Source: Clonostachys chloroleuca
Lineage: Eukaryota > Ascomycota > Sordariomycetes > Hypocreales > Bionectriaceae
DNA length: 64,000 nt
Direction of reading: 5' to 3'
Assembly (NCBI GenBank): GCA_037952775.1
Contig: JBANAY010000003.1
Span: forward strand, 5,642,001 to 5,706,000
The translations under genes were made by a program, and so were the position numbers. Each line of letters starts with the position of its first letter. The stretch's first letter is position 1. Shown here one piece after another: positions 32,428 to 43,257 of the stretch. Under the pieces are notes generated by a model. That model did no database searches, had not been told where the DNA came from, and worked only from the letters and a program-made list of their open reading frames with translations.

Positions 32428-33746
32428 TTTACATGTCTCGCACCAGAGCTTACTGCGTACGTCTTGGCCAAACGGATGGTTGTCGAGGAGAAAATTCCCT
32501 TTATATTCCCGGACCAGAGCAAACAGCAAACATGCCAATGTGGATTTTTTATTTTTTTTTTATAATTATTAAGCTCGGTAGATCGCTGGTTCGCAATTTA
32601 CATAAACGGAAATCGACCCGAATAAATGGCGTGCGATATCGGTTGTGAGCCAACCCTCATTATCAATCACATCGCGACACTGCTGTTACGGTGCCTGTCT
32701 TGCGTCAGTTGGAGAACTTGATTCCCAGACGTGCATAACATCCTATGATTAATCGCAAGTTCTAGCAGGAAGCAGAGTACAGATATAGGCGAGCTGCGAC
32801 AGCCAGTTCCCGAACCATTTCGACTCTTTGTGCCGCGCCGTAAGCATGGAGGTGCAGGCCCTTGGCTCTGGAAATAATCCCAATTGAGGCTCTCGCACTA
32901 CTGTTTCATGGCACACGGTCCCCTGAAAGTTGTCTAACCAGGAGATGTATCATTTATTAGAGGCGAGTTGGCTCTTGCATGGTGCGAAGGGCTGGGTCTG
33001 GACCCTTCCAGCTGAACGAATTGACATGCGTCTGATTTTTGTGTGTGGAATTTGGAACAATATCGAAACAATGAGCGTGTTTCTCTCATTCCCATTTCAA
33101 TTTTTCTCATGGCTTCTTTATTTCCCGGGGGATAGAGTCAGCTCAGTTGCGCCTCAGATCGAGAGGCTGCGCCCGGGAAAAACGTCCAACACCACATCAG
33201 ACATTGGTTTACTGGGCTAGGAAGAAATGTCTCAGGCAATAGGGGACGTGCATCACAGATAGAGTCAGCCAGAGCGATCAATCGATCAATTGAGCCAGCG
33301 GCAGGTGAGGCGAAAGGCAGAGCTGTCCCTACAGTCTTGAGATAAAAAGATGCACCCCATATCAGGATGCACACACTCGGTGCTGATTCACGCAGCTGCT
33401 AATGAAGAGACGAAGAGACGAGAACGAAAAAGAGGCAGCGAGTAACAAGTCAGGCTGCGTTCGCTGCTCCGGACGCGTGCGAGTGTGGAGGGTGCTTAAG
33501 GTGCTGCCACAGCCTGACTAACAGACCGACAGACAATAATACATACTGTGTGTCAATGTGCGTTGGCTGCTGCCGGTTGTTTCTTCCTTCCCCTCCACTC
33601 ACTCACTCTCTTCTCACCTTCTCCATATCTCTCTCTCTCTCTCTGCATCCTGCGCGCGGCAAAACTCCACAGCCTCGCTATCGAAAACACGCGTCGCATC
33701 CATCAAATTCATCATTTTCACAGCAGGAATTCAAACTCTCACCGCC
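32428..33746. promoter_or_regulatory. Long 5' region of the chromodomain gene
   Basis: 1.3 kb without a convincing gene. It holds a T-run near 32546-32563, and just upstream of the chromodomain start a pyrimidine-rich leader (CTTCCCCTCCACTCACTCAC...CTCTCTCTCTCTCT, 33590-33643), typical of promoters and leaders of highly expressed fungal genes. The open frame through this leader from 33558 is in phase with the gene but looks untranslated. Confidence 0.45.
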
Positions 33747-34328
33747 ATGCCAGTGCGGAAATCACTGCGAAACAAGCAGCGCAAGGCGGCTGCGGCGGTG
33801 CCCGGCACCACCCCGTCTTTAGTCGCAGACACCAAAACAACCAAAACACGCAAAAACACGGCAGGTCGCGGCAGGCCGGGCAGGAAGCCCAATGCGGCCA
33901 AGAACGCGACCAAGAACGCGACCAAGCCTGCCACCACTGGGCCCGTCAGCATCGGCAAGAGCCTGAAGAAGTGGCTCTTCGAGGACATCGTGAGCCACAA
34001 GTGGGAGGGCGACAAGATCCTGCTCGAGGTCCGCTGGCAGGGCACCGACGAAACCAGCTGGGAGCCTGAGCTCAACATCCACCGCGACGCCAAGAGGGCC
34101 CTCGTCCAGTACTGGAAGGCCCAGGGAGGACGACCTCTGAACCCCCAGGATGAGGAGCTCTTCGCCATCTACGCCCTCAAGGGCGCCAAGACCGACTCCG
34201 AGGGACAGCGTTTCATCCAGGTCGAGTGGGTTGGCTTCTCAAGACCCACCTGGGAGCCTGAGTCGGCCATCAAGGCTGCCGCGCCCGATGCTTTGGAGGC
34301 GTTTCTGGAGAAGAAGGGGGAGAAGTAG
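33747..34328 (+). CDS. Small tandem-chromodomain protein
   Basis: Intronless, 193 residues. The start at 33747 has a strong context (CACCGCCATGCC). Residues 1-70 are basic, Ala/Lys/Thr-rich, with an AT-hook-like GRGRPGRKP (40-48) and a repeat AKNATKNATK. Residues 74-127 form a chromodomain (WLFEDIVSHKWEG, EVRWQGTDETSWEPE) and residues 137-191 a second one (ELFAIYALKG, VEWVGFSRPTWEPE). Each has aromatics where methyl-lysine cages sit (about F78, W97, W105; F139, W161, W169). No chromoshadow, SET or helicase part is present, so it is not HP1 or Chd1. It may be a small methyl-histone or DNA-bound reader. Nuclear location is inferred from the basic tail. Confidence 0.85.
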   Translation: MPVRKSLRNKQRKAAAAVPGTTPSLVADTKTTKTRKNTAGRGRPGRKPNAAKNATKNATKPATTGPVSIGKSLKKWLFEDIVSHKWEGDKILLEVRWQGTDETSWEPELNIHRDAKRALVQYWKAQGGRPLNPQDEELFAIYALKGAKTDSEGQRFIQVEWVGFSRPTWEPESAIKAAAPDALEAFLEKKGEK

Positions 34329-34863
34329 AGGTTGAGAGCAAATGTCCCTGTTACATCTGGTACAGCGACTCATGGAACGAAGCTTAGTGATGGATGGTTG
34401 TTACGCGTTACGAGCAGTGAAGGCAGGGAGCCCAAACGTCATGTTGGCATTGATGTAGGGAAATTCTAGTCAAGTGCGATGAATATAAGGACTTTAGTCC
34501 ATGCTCTACTTTTGAATTTGTTATCGAGTGTCTAATGTACGACTCACTCGAGGGCTGTCTGTCAAAAAAACGCCAAACCAAACGACCGACGTGTCTATAG
34601 TGTTGTTCAGTCGCGTCACAGGCTGGCAGTAATCCTATTTCAATCTCTTTTCGCAAGCACCGCGGATATTGAATTTCGCTTGAATTTCCCTATGTTTTCA
34701 GGGATTTCAACAGCAGATAGCTAACGCCACAACGCGAAGAAACCAAGCTGACGCGAAACTCACTTGGTGCTACGTAGGAGCGAGTCTTCAACGCGTCCAT
34801 CAAGGCAAGCATTCTTGACAAGATTCCACCGATCGGCACGTCAACATCTACCTAGGATGTGAA
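34329..34863. other. Intergenic
   Basis: 3' flank of the chromodomain gene and 5' flank of a tRNA gene; nothing else seen. Confidence 0.5.
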
Positions 34864-34935
34864 GCCCCGTTGGCTCAGTGGTAAAGCGTATCACTAGTAA
34901 TGATAAGATCACTGGTTCGATTCCAGTACGGGGCA
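34864..34935 (+). tRNA. tRNA-Thr (anticodon AGT)
   Basis: A perfect 7-bp acceptor stem pairs GCCCCGT (34864-34870) with ACGGGGC (34928-34934), followed by discriminator A. The anticodon stem-loop is TATCA-CTAGTAA-TGATA, anticodon AGT; the T-arm is ACTGG-TTCGATT-CCAGT. A box-like GGCTCAGTGG and B box GGTTCGATTCC are present. No intron. A TTTT pol III stop follows near 34953. Confidence 0.93.
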
Positions 34936-36318
34936 ATTCCACAGGTTGACTTCCTTTTGCCGCGCTCTTTTTTGCCCCTGTGTTCGTAATGTCTATCAAG
35001 TGTGATGTTGCGGTGATCAATTGTACTATTTTCTCTTAGTAAGAAGTAGGTGAGCGTGTCAGCAAGATTTGAGTTTTCAACGGGTAATTGATAAACTTTT
35101 CCCAAAAGAACTGGTCTTGGACAGCCCGAGCCTGACATTCCCTCTGCGTCATTCTTCCAGGGATTGAATTTCTCAAGGAGGTTCGCTCATAGTTCCCTTC
35201 TGGGCTTTAAAACTTCTTATGAAGATTTAATGATAATATTCACAGTTTTATTTCAATTGTCACCCGATTGATCTATGCTGTGCGATTCCAAGATCGTAGA
35301 CCGTCAAATTGAAGATTATCATGCCAGGGTTTAGGGTAGCCTGGTCGTTTCGCAGCAACCGGCTCAACTAGCGCACGCGGTTGGCTCTACCTTAGCCACA
35401 TTTCACCTCGCAAGAAATGACAGAATTCGTATCCGATGGGTAGCATCTGACTGCGCCGCTACTGGTGCCTGTGGCCACAGAAGAGGGTGGTTGGAAGTAG
35501 CTTTTCTTCACCCTGCTCCTCTCTGAGGTGGTACCAGCGCAAACCCCGCACCTGGGCCACCACGATGCCGTTTTCTCACTGGTTATGCATGCACTGAGCC
35601 TAGAGTCAGCATAAGAAGGGCCCAGCCCTGTTCCATGGGGGTGCTGCTAGGGCTGCTAGTGTCCTAATAACCTCTGGCCCCCCGTTTGCCGTTTTGGCGG
35701 TCCATAACCGTAGCGAACTGAGGTAGCCATGGGGAAAATTTGGCCTGGATTATGGTACCGCCTGCTGGCCCATTTTCCTCGAGCCTAAACGTGGCTTCGA
35801 GAGATTCCATCGTCGATGCGAGCTCCTGTCATGAATTGGATTGGGTCGTATTCTGCCAACGTAGGATCAGCCCAGCTCCACTGCAGCTGAGAGCGCCATC
35901 AGCCAGGCTTGGTTATTTGCTCACCTCGCCTCGGCCTAGAACCAATCAACACTACACTACTAGCCCGCGTCAGATTTATGTAAATACCCTTGTACAAAGT
36001 TGTGTCCTCCGTAGGTAGGCCAAGCTTTTGGGGCTGGCTGGCCGCTGGTGGCGTCTTGTCCCGGCTTGATATGCAGTCGATCGCTTATGATCCCTCCCAG
36101 CCAGCCAGCCTCTCCCCTTGGAGGATCCTGTTCCTCGCAGAACGAATTTTCCTGCCGACCGTCACTCTGCAAACGTACGGTTGACATGTGTCACGATAGA
36201 TGACGGCGAGGAGAGCGAACCGCAACAGCAACCACGGGACCAGACCACATCAATCGAATCGACGACTGCTGACTGCTGACATTCCAGCACCAGCCCAACC
36301 CCAACCCCGGCCGAGAAG
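34936..36318. other. Intergenic, 1.4 kb
   Basis: No convincing gene. The 3' two thirds is GC-richer, with the pyrimidine and CAACC-rich leader typical just before the next start. The 92-codon frame at 35740-36018 shows no domain. Confidence 0.45.
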
Positions 36319-37289
36319 ATGGTTGGCCCCGCGACCAATCCCATCAAGGTGCTGGGCGCCGACTGCAAGCAGGGCGGCTCGTTCTACGTCTGCGACCAAA
36401 AGGACGTCAAGTTTGTCGGCTGCTGCGACCTCGACCCGTGCAAGACGAGCGACGGCCTCTGCCCCGACAAGAACCTGCGCAACTCCACCTTCGACAAGTA
36501 CTCGTACAACAGCATCGCGGCGCAGGACTGCGTGAGCACCGACCCCAGCGTCCAGTGGTGGGCGTGCGCCGCCATCGATGTCCCCTTCATGGGCTGCTGC
36601 TCCGACAACCCGTGTAGGCTCAACGGGTGCCCGGCCGACAAGCTCTACGCCGCCCGCCTGAGCGACAAGCGCGAGAACCAGAAGAACTTCCTCCCCGAGG
36701 GGGCGGACGCCGGCGGGGGCTGTCCACGGGCGCAAAGGTCGGGATTGCCATCGGCGTCATCGCCGGTGTCGCCCTGATCGCCGCCCTCCTCTGGTTCTGG
36801 AAGCGACGCCGAGACAATAATAACGACGGCGGCGGCCGGTACTCGAGCACGGCAATGGGTCTCATGGGCCCGTCGCAGCCTGCGTCTTCCTACGACGGGC
36901 GGTCGCATCACCTGGGCTCCCCCTCCTACCAGAAGGTCGTCTCGCCGCACCTGTCCCCGTACCAGCCCTCGGAGCAGTACGACCCCGTACAGAACTATCT
37001 GGCCTCGCCGTCGCCGCCCATGTCGCAAGATCAATGGAGGACTACACTGTACAGCGAGGGTGGGCGGACGCATCAGTCGTACGGCCAGGCGCCGAGCGAG
37101 CTGTCCTCCGGGGAGCGAGGGCATATGGGTGCGTGGTATCAGCGGCAGCCGGCACAGGAGCTTGCGACGCAGGATCACATTGTCGAGCTGCCAGGGAACA
37201 CGGTCTCTCCCAGCCGTGTGAACAGGGAGAGATATGGGGATGGGGATGGGGATGGGGATACCGGCTTGGGCCTAAAACTACAACCGTAA
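36319..37289 (+). CDS. Cys-rich single-pass membrane protein, frame broken near 36713
   Basis: The first frame, from ATG 36319, encodes about 130 residues with two related Cys-rich repeats (ADCKQGGSFYVC...FVGCC...DPC and QDCVSTDPSVQWWAC...FMGCC...NPC). The continuing frame, about 36712-37289, encodes a transmembrane helix (VGIAIGVIAGVALIAALLWFW) with a KRRR stop-transfer, then a Pro/Ser/Gln/Tyr-rich cytosolic tail ending in a GD repeat. The two join if one base is missing in GGCGGGGGCTG (36710-36720), giving a single protein of about 320 residues. No GT-AG intron fits. No signal peptide is seen, so orientation is uncertain. I recall similar two-repeat Cys proteins in many ascomycetes, without known function. 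Confidence 0.75.
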
Positions 37290-37531
37290 TGAGGGGAGGA
37301 TTATGTTTGCGTATTGTTTAACTGGCATTGCGTTTGAGCGACATCTAGGCCGATACATAGATATAATATAATAGGGCCATTATCCTTGATAACGAGGCAA
37401 CCTTTTGCTCTTTGTGTAACTGAGGTCTATTCGACTGATGGCACCCAGACCAGCAAATTCGTCCCTGTCAAGTCTGTGATTTGGGGCTTGTGTTTCATGT
37501 AATGTAATTGCGTATCCACCAACAAGCATCA

Positions 37532-37613
37532 GGCGTGGTGGCAGAGTGGTCTAATGCGCAAGACTAGAAATCTTGTTCCTTCGGGAGCGTCTGTTCGAAT
37601 CAGGCCCACGTCG
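37532..37613 (+). tRNA. tRNA-Ser (anticodon AGA)
   Basis: Acceptor stem GGCGTGG (37532-37538) pairs with CCACGTC (37606-37612, one G-U), discriminator G as in serine tRNAs. The anticodon arm is CAAGA-CTAGAAA-TCTTG with anticodon AGA; a long variable arm (TTCC-TTCG-GGAG) marks a class II tRNA; the T-arm is GTCTG-TTCGAAT-CAGGC. A TTTTT stop follows at 37622-37626. No intron. Confidence 0.94.
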
Positions 37614-40600
37614 AGCTTTACTTTTTGCACTTTCAGCTTCTGGATTCTTTGAGCAATTGTACATGCAGCCGCCCATGTATGCTCAAATTTTTTGTTGTTC
37701 CAATTTTATTTTTCCTGTATTCGTAGTACACAAGAAGGATAACTATGCGCGAGGTCAAGCAAGTTGTTGTGACCTGTCTTCACTTGCTGTTCCTCTGGCT
37801 TTTGTGCCCATCGCGTTGTGCTTGGTAATGATGAATTATGAGCTGCCATACTTTCTGTATAGAATTGCTGCAAGAGTGCGTTGAGTAGGTGATAATTTGT
37901 TCCGAATGTTAAACTCGGTGGATGCCTCATCATATCAACTGTGACCTTGGGTAAAATCCCCATGCGGCTCCTTGATCAGCCACCTCTCACAGACAACGTG
38001 CTTTTTAGTAGCTGCCATTTCATAAGACTAGAAATCGCTATCTACATATATTTCACAAAAGAAAATAGAATGTAATTGCTGTATGCAACTGCCCGGAATG
38101 TGATTGCATGAGAATAACGAAATAGAAGGTTGGAGCAGGATTCAGGTGTCTGGGTAAGGCGTGCTTTCAGGCTCAATTGAACTCTCTATCTCGGAACGCT
38201 CAATGGAATAAATTTAATTCTTGGTCATTGATTCACTCACAGTTTCTTTTGGCTTCAGTCTTTGAGTTATTGGAGCTTGGTGAACACTTTGGCAAGCATG
38301 TTTGCAGCCGAAAGTTTTATTAACTGATACACACGCGTTTCCCTGTTAGATCTCTTTGTTTAATGAAACCTTTAAATTCAGAGGAAGGCGTAATTTTCGA
38401 ATAAATTTCAGTTTATTTTCTCTAATAGTTATTGTTCGAGAAGAAAGAGGAGGGTTGCTCTCAGGCGCGGCACGGAATGAACAATCGATACAAACTACTT
38501 ACGGCGTGTATCTGCTCAGGAGGACAGTAAATTATGACGAGATGCTTTGGTTTCATTAGGTATTCCAAAACACTACAACCTTCATTCACTGCCTACGTGA
38601 GAAGACTCTTGTTGTGAGTATTCTGGGATCCCTTTTGACCTCGGCTGTCTATTTATAGGCATGTAGTTCTTATTCCTGTATGGGAAAACTGGAAAAATAT
38701 CTTGTGTATAGTGCAGTAGAGAAGTGATTAGTCATTGCGCCACGAAGGATCATGCGTGGGTTATGGGGCAACGAAGATTCGATAGCTGGAGGTTGGAATG
38801 TCACTTTCCCCAGCACATAGTCCCCAGTACATAGGCTATCCACTGCCTGTTCACCGGTCGGCCGCTCATTCATTTTCCCAACACGTCGAATGGGGTATTG
38901 GAATACCCGGGAATTGAGGGCCAGTTGATCTGATTGTTTTCCTCTTTTGATGTGGGCGCAGTCGAAAACCAAAACAAACATCTACCGTCTGCGTCAAGGC
39001 CTCGGCATCAACCCCTACACGTCTTGGCCTGCATTAGCGAAATGCCCTGTAGATTACGTAGTGTTGAGAAATGAATATCGCGCCAGGGACAATAGCTCCG
39101 GCCGCCACTTATTTTTTTTAGCGAGCCACTCCCAGTCTGTGTTCAGCCCCGGCTTCTGGAGATTCCCGTCACCGAACGCCGTTTTCGCTTGTAATGGACC
39201 CATGTGCCTCAGTCTAATCCCGTGTAAAACCGAATGGCGCATTCACGAGAGTTTGTCTTAGCACGCCTCCACCTGTCGCCATCAAGCCCACAGTGCTGTA
39301 TTGACTATTGACGTGGACTCCAAACTGCCCCTCAAGCGACTGCTCTCTAGCGGAGTAAAGCCACGGCCGAATGAACGAAGCGGGATTTGTGCTCTTATCT
39401 TCAGCTAGCGCCTGAAACAGGCGTCTCTTTTGCCTTTTGCGGCCTACCACCTTTGGGAAACTCCAAGGTTTCCAGCTAATAGATTTGGTTGCTCGCAACT
39501 GAACGCTTAATTATGGACGGGCCATGCCACTGCCCTGAAATGAATGGCTTCTGCATCTTTAGGCTATGCGTTTCATGTCTACTGACGCTCGCGTTTATTA
39601 GATCTCTTGACAGGATGCATTCTTCCCATGTCGTCCAGCTGCCATAGATTGACAATCACCAAGACAAGTGGTTCACACCTTTCCAGAGGACAACAATTAC
39701 CAGAATCGTTCTAGTGACTTCCCTGAGCCACGAAAGGCACCCGGAGTCTTAAGAGCGGATGAGGTGAAATGAAGTCATCACGGGCTGGAGCTGCTGTGTA
39801 GGCTTCTTGGCAGCAGATGTAACTAGATCATGTGTGTGGTACATATTATGCAGGGACCTGTGATGACTATGACCTTGAAGAAGATCAATGGATATCTGTG
39901 GGCTGTAGGGTGCAGTGGAACCGTTGATGTCCTATCAATGGCAGCGCTTCGCCAAATGCCGGGCTCCTGGGACGTCGGCAAACATGCACGATGCCCTGCA
40001 ATCTGCGATACGGTCAGATCTTGGCTTGCTGCCTGTGACCTGGCCAGCTCAATAACAAGGGACCCTGTATCCTCATGCGCCTCTGACCTTCTGGGAAGGG
40101 TGACAAGAGGCTGGAAACAAGAAGGGTCTTTTCCATTGAACACTTCTTGCCGCCTGCCGCTACCAGGCTTGGCTATCTAGATAAAGAGTTCTTCCAAGGG
40201 TCACATCAAGTCCGCACGAACCCCGCGTTGTCCATGGGTAGGGCTGGCGTCTTGATCAGAGAAGTTGAGCAATCCTGGATCCACCACTCCCGGTTATCGG
40301 CTCGAGTTGGTGTCGAAACTGGTGAATCAGCGCAGGCACCCTATTGCCACACCTAAATCCATAGTGACAAGTCATTTTAGCTCCCATGTGGCCGAGATCC
40401 AACGTCTTGATACGCCCCTATGTGAGGGCGCTAAAGTCATAAATATGAGTCTGTCTAGAAGAGAACTTGAGCCAAGGGATGGAAAAAAACTCAAAAAAGA
40501 GGGGTGTTAGCGACCGTTCAACAAGCATTGCATCACAGTCTATAGGTAGATTGTTCCGCGCGAATCAAATGAAGGTCCAGCGTCGAAAACGGCCCAAAAT

Positions 40601-42171
40601 GTGACTGAGCTACTATGATAAGTTCACGAACGGCGGATGACTTCCCCACTGGCTGAAAATCATTTTAGAGCGCGGCCGCGCTCGGCATATTCCGCATATC
40701 CTATGACCATAATTGGTGAATTGAAAGAGCTCTACGTAACAAGTGGCGGAGGAGATAGCTCTTCAAGCTATCAGCATGGCCCTTGCGTGATGGCTCAAAT
40801 GTTGCCCAGCTGCCAAGCTTCGTGTGCTGGAGAAAAAAAAGACAACATAGATGATTTGCTGTTTGAGGAAATTGAGTTCTAATGGGTCGGTAGCCAGCTG
40901 ATTGCGCGGTGAAGTCCGTTGAGCGCTTCAGTACGGCCTCGTTGGGATGACGTTGCTGGCAGTGCTGCATCTACGTTCGGAAGCCGAGGCACTTGGAAAC
41001 GTGGAAGCAAGCACAGACGAGTGTCCATCCCACCACGGCGGCCTTGTCCGGGATAAAGTGGGATGACGGATCGTGGTAGAGACCGTTGGAAGATCGATCA
41101 GTGCTGATCCCACTCTCCCAGACCACCCTGTTTTCCCTGCTCCATTAGGGCACCTCGGGCATCTCTCCACTACCGAAAGGGCGGTGGTTTAACCCTAAGG
41201 AGAGCCGTTGGGAATCAACCCCCTCCCCTTGCTCCTGCGAGGACGGAGCTTGCCACCCAAAAAGCTGTTGAGCCGGACAGCACATCGATGCAGTGGAGGC
41301 CATCCCGCTGTTGATGATGCATTTGCAGACGGGAATGCCGACCGAGGGAACCCCAGATCTGGAAAATCATTTATTTGGAACATGGCTCAATTGGTGATGG
41401 GAAAGATGCGGCTGAGAGAGTCCTTGCCTGTGGGACGCACAACATCAGAACCATTACCCGCCATCCGTTTCTGTTTCAAGATCGATCGCCCGTGTGTCGT
41501 CCCCGGTAGAGTGGTACCGACCAAGCAGGCCGCCTTCTAGGTCCAGGCATATTGCTTGTTCGCATCACCAACGTGCAGAGGTGTCTTCCCCAACTTGCCT
41601 CCCAGCACGCCCGTTTCAGGACATTAAGAGCTTCTCCGGAGAGCCCATGGGATAGAAGGGCCGAATTCCCCTCAAGGCTGAGTTGAATTGAGAATAGTGT
41701 AGCTTCTGAGGGGCCGCGGACAAGACCCTGGGACAAGGGATGTGGGGGTCTAGATAGCAGTAAGCGCACATGCAAGAAGGGAGCAGATGCAGGGCTCAGC
41801 ACGAGACGGCTAACAGATTTGACCAGGGCTCGCCGCTAACCTCCTCTTCGCTCTCCGGAAGTTCATCATGTACTCCACCGTCCTAGACACGTTATGGATG
41901 AATTGGTAAGGGCAGATGGAGATGAGGTTTGGCGGCCGCCTTCATATTCAAATCCCCATCATCCTCACTCACGTCGTATTCATAAATATCGACCTCTTGG
42001 ACCAACTTGCCAACGGTTCTTGCCCAGAACATCAATCGACACTCTTCTGACTAACTGTTCTCATTAGCCTTTGGCTAAAGTCGCTGGATCAAGACAATCA
42101 ACCTTCGAAGCGGAGGGCACGGCATCACGAGTCGCTGAACACCAATTGAACAAGCCATCACCATCACCGCC
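37614..42171. other. 4.6-kb gene-poor region upstream of the bZIP gene
   Basis: No frame here has convincing coding character or domain content; the longest are about 100 codons and overlap on both strands. The first kilobase is AT-rich; the rest has near-average composition. A perfect 16-bp palindrome (GAGCGCGGCCGCGCTC) lies at 40668-40683. The last 250 bases look like a leader of the bZIP gene. It may be a long promoter, a leader with introns, or hold non-coding RNAs that cannot be seen by eye. Confidence 0.4.
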
Positions 42172-43257
42172 ATGTATTTTTCCAACCAGTATCCCTTTCC
42201 TGGCGGACCGTCGGCCCACCAGGATTCATACATGTCAGCGCCGACATCGATGCCGACCACAGCTACCCAATCCACGACTTCGAGGACTACAACGAATCCT
42301 CGATGAATTCCCCAAGCCCTCTGTCACCCAAGTCGCCCGAAATGCTTGGACTGGATGCCGCAACAGTCAGTAACTTGTGCTAGAGTATGGGTGGGAAGAC
42401 TTCAGTGACTTACGTCCTTTTTGCAGGAACTCTATGACAGTATGGACGATCATTTCCCTGCGTATCATTACGGCCAGGCTGGCGCTTTCCCTTCTATTGT
42501 CGGCTCTGTCGCGCCATCCATGCCTGTATCCATGGGTCCCAGGAATGGAATGTATATGGATGGTAACCTGCCAACGATGGGCGACATGATGGGTCCGGGG
42601 CGCAGATCAGAGTCAGACGAGCAAAATTACGGGCGATGGACCAGCGACGAGGATGCGCAGACCAAGAGGAAGGCCCAGAACCGAGCAGCGTATGTGGAAT
42701 CGCATGCTTTTTCTCTTGTGACGATTCACCGCTGACCTTTCACTTGCAGCCAGCGTGCATTCAGAGAGAGAAAGGAGAAACACGTTAAAGATCTGGAAGC
42801 GTCGCTCGAGCGTCTCAAAAATTCCCAAGAGAAGGCATCGGAGGAGAACGAGAAGCTGCGCATAGACCTCGAGAGGATGACGAGGGAGAACCAGATCCTC
42901 AAAGCGACAAGCAACAGGCGACAGAGCGTGAATAGCTCCGCCGACTCGCTCATTACAGGCCCGCCCATGAGTTTCAACCAGACTTCCTCGCCCAGCAGCG
43001 TTGTATCAGGACACAAGGACAAATCCACCTCCCGCCGGGCCACAGAATCCGAAGGCCAGAATCTATATTCTGCTGGTGCTGCTTGGGATTATATTGTCGC
43101 ACATAGTTTGTTCAAGCGTGGACTCATCGATATCACGAGCGTGAGTCGGTACCTGCAACAACGCGCATCATGTGATGGTCACGGCCCTGTGTTTTCGGAG
43201 AAGGATATTCTCGACGCCATCCACCGAAGCCTTGCTGATGGCTCAGATAATCTCTGA
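42172..43257 (+). CDS. bZIP transcription factor, Yap/AP-1 family
   Basis: Clear exons are about 42237-42365, 42427-42689 and 42750-43257 (introns GTCAGT...GCAG and GTATGT...GCAG). The bZIP basic region KRKAQNRAAQRAFRERKEKH spans intron 2; Gln in NRAAQRAFR is the Yap-type signature. The zipper is LEASLERLKNSQEKASEENEKL. The N-terminal part is acidic and Tyr/Ser/Pro-rich. The C-terminal segment (AAWDYIVAHSLFKRGLIDI...CDGHGPVF) resembles the conserved tail of Fcr3-like fungal bZIP proteins. The beginning is uncertain: ATG 42172 (CCGCCATGTATTTT) is in a different phase from the codons at 42237, which needs either a missing base or an upstream exon spliced to the AG at 42238. Role probably stress or metabolic regulation. 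Confidence 0.8.

Noticed and set aside
33558..33746. In-frame upstream extension of the chromodomain protein
   Set aside because: Pyrimidine-rich, low complexity, looks like a leader; ATG 33747 has the better context.
40668..40683. Perfect 16-bp palindrome GAGCGCGGCCGCGCTC
   Set aside because: Striking, but single, in a gene-free region, with no repeated partner to suggest function.
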